Below are positions 1-5,022 of a stretch of 10,034 nucleotides of DNA, piece by piece. The position numbers and the translations under genes were made by a program. Positions within the stretch are counted from its first letter, which is position 1. Each line of letters begins with the position of its first letter. A model generated the notes under the pieces. That model saw only the letters and a list, made by a program, of their open reading frames with translations, was not told the DNA's origin and did no database searches. This DNA is from an uncultured Clostridium sp. (GTDB lineage: Bacteria > Bacillota > Clostridia > Christensenellales > Pumilibacteraceae), in contig USKH01000028.1 in the NCBI GenBank assembly GCA_900555125.1, forward strand, positions 1 through 10,034, in the 5' to 3' direction.

Positions 1-387
1 CGGAGTATCTTTTATTATCGCTATTTCGTCCGGCGAAAATAAAACGGTGGTAATAACGCCCATAAGTTCGCCTATTCTGGTTATAGGCATACCGTTTATC
101 GCAACACGCTTATTTGCGGAGTTGTCCAGCACTATCTCCACCGTTTTGGTGCCTATTCTTTTATTCACCTCAGCCTTTATTCTGCCGCGCGCATGATTCC
201 AGGCAATAAGCTCCTTATCGCGCGGAGTGCGCATGCTTTTACCCAGGCTTGAAAAATATACCGCTTCGAGTAAATTGGTTTTGCCCTGAGCGTTGTCGCC
301 CGAAAAAACGTTTACGCCGGGGCAGAATTCCACCTTTTGCGAAAGATAGTTGCGGAAATAATTAAGTTCGAGGCGCGTAATGTTCAT
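1..387 (-). CDS. recF: DNA replication and repair protein RecF (N-terminal 129 codons, 3' end off the window)
   Basis: RecF is an SMC-like ABC-type ATPase that loads RecA onto gapped DNA with RecO and RecR. The 129 codons in view begin MNITRLELNYFRNY, the usual RecF opening, followed by the Walker A loop GDNAQGKTN (about residues 32-40) and the LLEAVYFSSLGKS stretch typical of the family. The later lobe continues to TTVLFSPDEIAIIKD, also RecF-like. The Walker B and signature motifs would lie beyond the left edge. The ATG at 387 is the first possible start after an in-frame TAA at 406-408, and it matches where RecF proteins normally begin. No Shine-Dalgarno sequence precedes it. The gene has its own promoter and lies downstream of the uraA terminator, so it is not co-transcribed with the pyr genes. 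In many Bacillota recF follows dnaA-dnaN; here its upstream neighbour is pyrimidine salvage. Confidence 0.95.
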   Translation of the reverse strand, partial: MNITRLELNYFRNYLSQKVEFCPGVNVFSGDNAQGKTNLLEAVYFSSLGKSMRTPRDKELIAWNHARGRIKAEVNKRIGTKTVEIVLDNSANKRVAINGMPITRIGELMGVITTVLFSPDEIAIIKDTP

Positions 388-394
388 AAATGTA

Positions 395-423
395 ATTATA
401 GCATATTATCTCTGTTTTGTAAA
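395..423 (-). promoter_or_regulatory. recF promoter, sigma-A type with extended -10
   Basis: Read on the minus strand, TTTACA (418-423) is separated by exactly 17 bp from TATAAT (395-400). A TGC directly upstream of the -10 hexamer gives an extended -10. Only 7 bp separate the -10 from the recF ATG, so the predicted transcription start falls on or within a base or two of the start codon. That implies a leaderless or near-leaderless transcript. The promoter lies just downstream of the uraA terminator. Confidence 0.72.
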
Positions 424-460
424 GTTTCAGCCGCAAAATGCGCGGTATTTTTATTCCGGC

Positions 461-508
461 ATAAAGAAAAAGCCCGAACCGTGGTAGCGATTCGGGCTTT
501 TTCTTTAT
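461..508 (-). terminator. Intrinsic terminator after uraA (symmetrical, possibly bidirectional)
   Basis: A perfect 18-bp inverted repeat (461-478 and 491-508) flanks a 12-nt loop. On the minus strand the GC-rich core GCCCGAA/TTCGGGC is followed by TTTTTCTTTAT, a good U-rich tail. The A-rich flank on the other side makes the same structure a potential terminator on the plus strand. It begins 18 nt after the uraA stop codon and isolates the pyr unit from the recF promoter. Confidence 0.92.
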
Positions 509-525
509 GAATTGTTTACGATTTG

Positions 526-2001
526 TTATTTGTTTTCTTCTTCTGTCGTTGCCGATACGGTTGCTTCTTCGGTTGCGGCGGTTTCGGTGTTTTCTTTCTT
601 CTTGCTTCCAATGTTAACGAGCAGATTTACAAGAATTCCGAGGATGAGCGCGCATGCTACTGAGGTAATGGTTACTTTACCAAAGGTGAGAACCATTCCG
701 CCGACACCTGCGATGAGTATTACGCATACCACAAAGAGGTTTTTGTCGTCGCCGAGGTCAACCTGCTGTATCATCTTCAAGCCGGATACCGCGATGAAGC
801 CGTACAGAGTGATGCACACGCCGCCCATTACGCAGGAAGGTATGGTTGCGAGGAAGGTTGCGAACGGAGAGATGAACGAGATTACGATTGCCATGATTGC
901 GGTCGTGAAGATGGTGCGTACCGATGCGTTACCGGAGATTGCTACGCAACCTACCGATTCGCCGTAAGTGGTGTTGGGGCATCCGCCAAAGATTGCGCCT
1001 GCCATACTACCTACGCCGTCGCCGAGCAGAGTTCTGTTAAGACCGGGGTCTTCAAGCAGGTCGTGTTCGATGATGGTCGAGAGGTTTTTGTGGTCGGCTA
1101 CGTGTTCAGCGAATACTACGAACGCGACGGGGACATATGCAACCGCGATGGTTCCGATATACGAGCCGTTAAGTTCGCCGAAGCCCTTGATAGCGGTGAG
1201 GAAGGTGAAGTCGGGATACCATTTGCTGAATGCGTCCTTGAACAGGCTGAAGTTGATTACCTGAAGTGCTTCGTTGCCGGTTGCGATACCGATTCCGGTG
1301 AAGATTGCGGCTACTGCGTATCCTGCGAGGATACCGATGATGAACGGGATCATTTTTAGCATTTTCTTGCCGTATACCGAGCAAGCGATGGTTACGAACA
1401 GAGTTACAAGTCCGCAAACAAGCGCTACGTACGGCGAGCAGAGCATTACCGAATTCGTCTCGGTGATTACGTTGCCTGCTGCGTCGAAAACTTTGTCGCC
1501 GTTGACCAGAACGTCCGAAACGACGTCTTTGAACGCGCTGCCTTTGGAAAGGTCGCCTACCGCGTTACCTGCCAGCGAAAGTCCGATGATTGCGACGGTC
1601 GGTCCGATGACGACTGCAGGCATAAGTTTGTTAAGCCATTCTACACCTGCGAATTTGATTACTATTGCGATGATGACGTATACCAGTCCTGCGAAGATCG
1701 CGCCGAGGATAAGTCCGAGATATCCCAGCTGCATGGATATGCCGCCTGCGAAAGCCGCGCTCATCGATCCGAGGAATGCGAACGAACTGCCCAGGAACAC
1801 GGGGCTGCGGAATTTGGTGAAGAGCAGATAAACGAGCGTTCCTACGCCTGCTCCGAACAATGCTGCGGTTGTGCTCATTCCGTTTCCTACGATCATAGGC
1901 ACGGCAATGGTTGCAGCCATGATTGCCAACAGCTGCTGCAAAGCAAATACGATTGTTTTGCCCCAGCTCGGCTTGTCTTGTACACCATAAACGAGTTTCA
2001 T
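526..2001 (-). CDS. uraA: Uracil permease, NCS2 (nucleobase:cation symporter-2) family
   Basis: This integral membrane protein of 491 residues should import uracil with a proton for pyrimidine salvage. The fold matches UraA/PyrP, with about 14 hydrophobic segments from residue 16 to 463. The two acidic residues that in E. coli UraA bind uracil and couple protons are present: E299 in FVVFAEHVADH and E348 in CPNTTYGES. The DLLEDPGLNRTLLGDG segment (314-329) between them is also characteristic. The protein is longer than the roughly 430 residues of E. coli UraA. One reason is a polar insertion around 148-186 between membrane segments; the other is a hydrophilic Thr/Glu-rich tail from about 466 to the end. 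The ATG at 2001 has a strong AAAGGAGA site about 8 nt upstream. It lies 61 bp downstream of pyrR with no terminator between, so both are presumably transcribed from the PyrR-attenuated promoter. In Bacillus the equivalent gene is called pyrP. Confidence 0.95.
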   Translation of the reverse strand: MKLVYGVQDKPSWGKTIVFALQQLLAIMAATIAVPMIVGNGMSTTAALFGAGVGTLVYLLFTKFRSPVFLGSSFAFLGSMSAAFAGGISMQLGYLGLILGAIFAGLVYVIIAIVIKFAGVEWLNKLMPAVVIGPTVAIIGLSLAGNAVGDLSKGSAFKDVVSDVLVNGDKVFDAAGNVITETNSVMLCSPYVALVCGLVTLFVTIACSVYGKKMLKMIPFIIGILAGYAVAAIFTGIGIATGNEALQVINFSLFKDAFSKWYPDFTFLTAIKGFGELNGSYIGTIAVAYVPVAFVVFAEHVADHKNLSTIIEHDLLEDPGLNRTLLGDGVGSMAGAIFGGCPNTTYGESVGCVAISGNASVRTIFTTAIMAIVISFISPFATFLATIPSCVMGGVCITLYGFIAVSGLKMIQQVDLGDDKNLFVVCVILIAGVGGMVLTFGKVTITSVACALILGILVNLLVNIGSKKKENTETAATEEATVSATTEEENK

Positions 2002-2062
2002 AAAAAATTCTCCTTTGGTTTGTTTATTTCAAATTCCGCTTTCGTGGAAGTTGATTACTTTT

Positions 2063-2596
2063 TTACAGGTCGTACAGTTCGACCGACAGCTTGTCGTCGT
2101 ACGGCGGAATGTTGACCTTAACAATTTCGCTGTGTGAAGTGGGCAGGTTTTTACCCACGTAGTCGGCGCGTATAGGAAGTTCGCGATGACCTCTGTCGCA
2201 CAGCACCGCAAGCTGAACGCATGCCGGTCTGCCCATGCTTATCACCGCTTCCATTGCGGCGCGCGCCGTTCTTCCCGTGTACAGCACGTCGTCGATAAGC
2301 ACGATTTTCTTTCCTTCCGTTACGAACTTTTCGCTTTTGTTGACCACAGGGTCACGCGAAATGAGGCTTAAGTCGTCGCGATAGAAGCTGATATCCAGCT
2401 CTCTCGTTTCAATCGGTGCGCCTTCGTAGCCCGAGATGTTGGCGGCTATAATCTTCGCAAGCGGTACTCCTCTGCTTTTTATGCCCACCAGCACCAGATC
2501 TTTAATTCCGTCGTTGCGCTCGGTTATTTCGTGCGCTATTCGTACAAGCGCGCGACGTACCGCGTTTTCGTCAAACAGTTCGGACTTGAATTTCAT
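2063..2596 (-). CDS. pyrR: PyrR, bifunctional pyr attenuation regulator / uracil phosphoribosyltransferase
   Basis: PyrR binds UMP or UTP and then a hairpin in pyr leader RNA, favouring transcription termination; many members also convert uracil and PRPP to UMP. The 177-residue length is normal for the family. The PRPP-binding motif VLIDDVLYTGRTARA is at residues 99-113. The VGIKSRGVPLA loop (37-47), LDISFYRDDL (67-76) and LCDRGHRELPIRADYVGKNLPTS region (132-154) are all typical, the last including basic residues of the RNA-binding face. The ATG at 2596 follows GAGGTG at 2601-2606, a close but usable Shine-Dalgarno site that begins only 3 nt after the attenuator U-tract. Its own leader holds a terminator/antiterminator pair, so autoregulation is expected, with uraA following in the same transcript. 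The rest of the pyr biosynthetic operon is not in the window. Confidence 0.97.
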   Translation of the reverse strand: MKFKSELFDENAVRRALVRIAHEITERNDGIKDLVLVGIKSRGVPLAKIIAANISGYEGAPIETRELDISFYRDDLSLISRDPVVNKSEKFVTEGKKIVLIDDVLYTGRTARAAMEAVISMGRPACVQLAVLCDRGHRELPIRADYVGKNLPTSHSEIVKVNIPPYDDKLSVELYDL

Positions 2597-2608
2597 GGTT
2601 CACCTCAC

Positions 2609-2638
2609 AAAAAAACCGTTCAAGACGATCTTGAACGG
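2609..2638 (-). terminator. pyr leader intrinsic terminator (attenuator)
   Basis: On the minus strand a perfect 10-bp stem, CCGTTCAAGA/TCTTGAACGG, closes a TCG loop and is followed by seven T residues (2609-2615). It ends just 12 nt before the pyrR ATG and directly abuts the ribosome binding site. It therefore lies inside the 5' UTR, between promoter and gene, as an attenuator would. Read-through would depend on the antiterminator arm further upstream. Confidence 0.9.
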
Positions 2639-2658
2639 AATTGTACTTACATACTTAT

Positions 2659-2672
2659 AATATCCCCGGATT
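2659..2672 (-). promoter_or_regulatory. Candidate PyrR-binding sequence
   Basis: The minus strand reads AATCCGGGGATATT, matching 12 of 14 positions of the PyrR site consensus ARUCCNGNGAGGYU as I recall it. The CNGNGA hexaloop core is intact, and the flanks GTAAT/ATTAT can pair to present it. The two mismatches fall in the GG following the loop, leaving a C-U opposition where a closing pair would be expected. The same bases can alternatively form CCGGA-GTAA-TCCGG (2666-2679), a GNRA-type tetraloop hairpin. It is unclear whether this or the 2700-2718 hairpin is the true PyrR target. Confidence 0.45.
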
Positions 2673-2733
2673 ACTCCGGTAATATATTGTTGTGAGCTTG
2701 CCGATGTCTCGCATCCGCTTAAAGATCGTTTGT

Positions 2734-2762
2734 AGTATAACCTATTTGCCGATAAAAGTCAA
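2734..2762 (-). promoter_or_regulatory. pyrR-uraA promoter, sigma-A type
   Basis: On the minus strand TTGACT (2757-2762) and TATACT (2734-2739) are separated by exactly 17 bp. Transcription should start near 2726-2728, giving a leader of about 130 nt before the pyrR ATG. The promoter begins only 27 bp past the stop codon of the YghO-like gene and is preceded by several A-tracts that may serve as an UP element. Confidence 0.85.
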
Positions 2763-2782
2763 ACGTTTTTCACCTGTTTTTC

Positions 2783-2809
2783 GTTTTTTTACGAAAGTTT
2801 TTTTACGAA
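2783..2809 (-). repeat. 13-bp direct repeat across the end of the YghO-like gene
   Basis: TTCGTAAAAAAAC occurs at 2797-2809 and again at 2783-2795. The second copy contains the TAA stop codon (2789-2791) of the YghO-like gene. A small TTTCGT/ACGAAA hairpin (2779-2796) overlaps it but lacks a U-tract in the direction of transcription, so it is not a convincing terminator for that gene. Confidence 0.7.
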
Positions 2810-3910
2810 TGCTCTGCGCCGCTTATGAAGTCGAGCGTCGAACACGTGCCACTGATTCTGAATACTGTGATTATCTTCGAGATTCAGATTTGTTTCGGCA
2901 TACTCGATGCCGTGATTTTTCAGCATATCCATGACGGCGACAATAAAAGTTGTGACTACTCCCTTTCCCGCATATTCGGGTTTTACTCCGACAAGCGCGA
3001 GATCGATTATTTTCGGATGACGCACGGCTTTCAGTATTCTTATAAGTGCAGCGGGCGTCAGTCTGCCGCCGGAGGGCTGAACTGCTTTTGCCAGCGACGG
3101 GATGGCAAGTCCGAAGCACACTGCGTTGTCGTTTTCGTCGAGAATTACCGAAACGAAACGTGTGTCTATAACCAGCTTGAAATTCTCCATCATCATTTTT
3201 TTCATACCGTCGGTGAAAGGTACCGTACCATACAAATCGGCATAGGTTTCATCCAGCAGCGCAAAAAATCGATCGCCGTACTTTTTGCAAAATTCCGTGC
3301 CGTTTTTTGCCGTTCCGAGATGAAGTTTGTATTTTTTCATCATCATGGCGTTAAGGCGCGCTATTCTCTCGTCCACGACCGCAGGGGCGCGCAGTTGCCG
3401 CTCCACCCAGTCCACTTCCTTTTTATAGCCGAGATTTTCGATAAGCTTTTGATAGTACGGATAATTGTACTGCTCTTCAAACGTGGCAAGCTCGTCGAAG
3501 CCTTCGATTAAAAGTCCTTCTCTTTCGAGATCGGAAAAGCCGAGCGGTCCCGCTACTTCATCCATTCCCTTTTGTTTTGCCCAGTTCTCGACGGCGGCGA
3601 ACAATGCGTTTGCCACCGACTGATCGTCTATGCTGTCGAAACGGGTAAAGCGAACGCGCTTCTGATTCCACTTTTTGTTTGCGGCAAGCTGTAGTATACC
3701 CGAAATTCTGCCCGCTATTTTTCCGTCCTTATAGGCGTTGAAATACACGGCTTCGCACTGGTCGTTGTACACGAAATTCTTTTTGAACATCTTTTTTTCG
3801 TCAACATACAGCGGCGGCACGAAATATGGGCATTTTTTGTAGAGATTAAGCGGAAATTGAATAAAACGACGTATTTCTTTTGCCGATTTTACTTCTCTGA
3901 TTTCAATCAT
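2789..3910 (-). CDS. YghO-like protein, GNAT-fold N-acyltransferase family
   Basis: This 373-residue cytoplasmic protein resembles the YghO group of GNAT-superfamily proteins, whose substrate is not established. Supporting features are the N-terminal block FIQFPLNLYKKCPYFVPPL (16-34), a central GPLGFSDLEREGLLIEGFD block (121-139) followed by YNYPYYQKLIENLGYKK (148-164), and a GNAT motif A-like stretch LALVGVKPEYAGKGV (304-318), where an acyl-CoA pyrophosphate loop would be expected. There is no signal peptide or membrane segment. The C-terminus is very basic (LHKRRRAFVKKLS). The ATG at 3910 starts one base after the stop codon of the upstream DegV gene (TAA-T-ATG), and I see no Shine-Dalgarno sequence, so its translation probably depends on coupling to degV. 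No terminator clearly follows; the next signal downstream is the pyr promoter and attenuator. The family assignment is fairly secure, but the enzymatic activity is inferred from fold only. Confidence 0.82.
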   Translation of the reverse strand: MIEIREVKSAKEIRRFIQFPLNLYKKCPYFVPPLYVDEKKMFKKNFVYNDQCEAVYFNAYKDGKIAGRISGILQLAANKKWNQKRVRFTRFDSIDDQSVANALFAAVENWAKQKGMDEVAGPLGFSDLEREGLLIEGFDELATFEEQYNYPYYQKLIENLGYKKEVDWVERQLRAPAVVDERIARLNAMMMKKYKLHLGTAKNGTEFCKKYGDRFFALLDETYADLYGTVPFTDGMKKMMMENFKLVIDTRFVSVILDENDNAVCFGLAIPSLAKAVQPSGGRLTPAALIRILKAVRHPKIIDLALVGVKPEYAGKGVVTTFIVAVMDMLKNHGIEYAETNLNLEDNHSIQNQWHVFDARLHKRRRAFVKKLS

Positions 3911-3911
3911 A

Positions 3912-4790
3912 TTATCTGTTTTTTGCGTGGAACACTATTCCCAGTCCGTCGGGGCCGCAGTGACAGCCTGCCGTAGGATTAACTTCGACAATAGCTATGT
4001 CGAGATTTTCGCCGAAACGTTTTTTTAGCATATCCGCAACGCCCGAAGCGATCTCGGGTGCGTCGCTGTGCCCGATATATACCCTGTGCGCCGCAATATC
4101 GTCCTGCTTCTCGGCAATCATATCCATTATTTTATTAAGCGTTTTTTTTCTGCCCTGCGCTTTTCCGAGCGCCGTCATCATGCCGTCCGCACCCATGGTA
4201 AGAATGGGGTGAATACCTATTATGTTTCCCATAATCGCAGAAAAGTTTGTCACCCTTCCGCTTCTCGCAAAAAACTTAAGATCGTCCACGTAAAAATAAA
4301 TGGCGTGCTTTTGCACTTCTTTGTCGGCCCAAGCCAGAATTTCCGAAATTCCCGCGCCGTTTTTGTGCATTTCTCCTATTTCGAGAGCAATGGCGTAACT
4401 TAACACGGTTATTCCCTTAGTGTCGATTTCATAAAAATTGCGTTCGGGATATTTTTCTTTAAGTTCGCTTACCGCAAGGTTCATCGCGCCGAAAGTGCCG
4501 CTCATTACAGTGGCAAAATGCACATACAGAATATCGTCGCCGTTTTTAAAAAACGGTTCGAAATAACTTTTATATTTTTCCGGACTGAGCCCGGCTGTCG
4601 TGGGCAATGCGCCTTTACGCAACTTTTCGTAAAATTCGTGGCAGTCGTAATTTTCCTCGAAGTCCGCGTCCTCATACGGGTAAACGGTTTTATTGTCCAT
4701 AATATACGGCATGCTGATCAACTTGTAGCCGTACTCCTTTGCAAGCTCGGGCGTAAAATCGCTGTCCGTATCCGTAAAAAGAACTAACAT
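3912..4790 (-). CDS. DegV family (FakB-like) fatty-acid-binding protein
   Basis: DegV proteins bind a fatty acid in a two-domain fold. In the FakA/FakB system they present it to the kinase FakA for phosphorylation, feeding exogenous or recycled fatty acids into lipid synthesis. The 292-residue protein has the family landmarks: LFTDTDSDFTPELAKEYG at the N-terminus, LPTTAGLSP (62-70) in place of the usual TSQPS-type loop, VMSGTFGAMN (95-104), LKFFARSGRV (171-180) and CHCGPDGLGIVF (276-287). T64 or T65, S97 and H277 would be the residues holding the fatty-acid carboxylate. The usual HxGPG motif reads HCGPD here. I chose ATG 4790 because AAGGAG lies 6-7 nt upstream; the frame could extend to a GTG at 4832, but that extension would overlap the ribosome binding site. 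It is the first gene of a unit with the YghO-like gene. No fakA is in view. Confidence 0.93.
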   Translation of the reverse strand: MLVLFTDTDSDFTPELAKEYGYKLISMPYIMDNKTVYPYEDADFEENYDCHEFYEKLRKGALPTTAGLSPEKYKSYFEPFFKNGDDILYVHFATVMSGTFGAMNLAVSELKEKYPERNFYEIDTKGITVLSYAIALEIGEMHKNGAGISEILAWADKEVQKHAIYFYVDDLKFFARSGRVTNFSAIMGNIIGIHPILTMGADGMMTALGKAQGRKKTLNKIMDMIAEKQDDIAAHRVYIGHSDAPEIASGVADMLKKRFGENLDIAIVEVNPTAGCHCGPDGLGIVFHAKNR

Positions 4791-4851
4791 TTTATTCTCC
4801 TTCGTGTGGTTTTGCGTCGAATTTTGTCGCACAAACGCGACGCATATGCAA

Positions 4852-4880
4852 ATTATATCACCAAACTATCATTTTGTCAA
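4852..4880 (-). promoter_or_regulatory. degV promoter, full-consensus sigma-A type
   Basis: On the minus strand TTGACA (4875-4880) and TATAAT (4852-4857) are both perfect hexamers with a 17-bp spacer, and TGA immediately precedes the -10. Transcription should begin near 4845, giving a 5' UTR of about 55 nt. Such a strong core promoter suggests high basal expression or control by a repressor. An 11-bp palindrome GTAAACTTTAC (4910-4920) lies about 30 bp upstream of the -35. Confidence 0.9.
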
Positions 4881-4967
4881 TAAAAAACTTAACATTTGCC
4901 GGATGGAGTGTAAACTTTACTGCTTGCGAATAGGTTTTGTCTCTCGTTCCGTTTTTTACGGATAAAC

Positions 4968-5005
4968 AAAAGCGCACTCTCCTTTTTACGGGAGAATGCG
5001 CTTTT
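4968..5005 (-). terminator. Intrinsic terminator after the giant surface-protein gene
   Basis: The inverted repeat 4968-4982 / 4991-5005 forms a stem with core AGCGCA-TCTCC against GGAGA-TGCGCT (one C-A mismatch) around an 8-nt loop. On the minus strand it is followed by TTTTGTTTATC. It starts 17 bp after the stop codon at 5023 and separates this gene from the degV promoter. Confidence 0.9.
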
Positions 5006-5022
5006 AGTTAACAGTTAAAAGT

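Larger units (their letters stand above)
2609..2729 (-). promoter_or_regulatory. PyrR-responsive leader with antiterminator / anti-antiterminator
   Basis: The leader from the predicted start near 2727 contains a segment (2714-2729) complementary to the 5' arm and loop of the terminator (2625-2639). Up to 14 pairs form, interrupted by one bulged G (2718) and one C-U mismatch. This is a plausible antiterminator. A hairpin at 2700-2718 (GCGGATG/CATCGGC, one G-G mismatch, loop CGAGA) uses the same 5' segment, so it could act as anti-antiterminator. Its G/A-rich loop resembles the PyrR binding loop. The pairings are read directly from the sequence; the assignment to PyrR rests on the adjacent pyrR gene and the known mechanism in Bacillus. 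Confidence 0.75.

Noticed and set aside
388..460. Replication-origin elements (DnaA boxes) near recF.
   Set aside because: I looked for TTATCCACA-like sequences beside recF and found none in the window.
1274..1831. 185-codon plus-strand frame opposite uraA.
   Set aside because: Its Thr/Pro/Ser-rich product is the expected mirror of a membrane-protein gene; no start signals or family resemblance.
2655..2714. Possible 19-residue leader peptide (MRDIGKLTTIYYRSNPGIL) in the pyr leader.
   Set aside because: The ATG is only about 13 nt from the predicted transcription start and has no Shine-Dalgarno sequence. It lies inside the antiterminator/hairpin region, which explains the sequence better. 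No run of regulatory codons is seen.
2760..2796. Terminator for the YghO-like gene.
   Set aside because: The TTTCGT/ACGAAA hairpin at 2779-2796 is followed by A-rich, not U-rich, sequence on the minus strand. The U-tract lies on the plus-strand side, where there is no gene to end.
2825..3511. 228-codon plus-strand frame opposite the YghO-like gene.
   Set aside because: Antisense shadow; the minus-strand frame has conserved family motifs and this one has none.
4791..4832. Upstream GTG start giving a 306-residue DegV protein.
   Set aside because: The added 14 residues are polar and unlike DegV N-termini, and the segment contains the AAGGAG site that serves the ATG at 4790.
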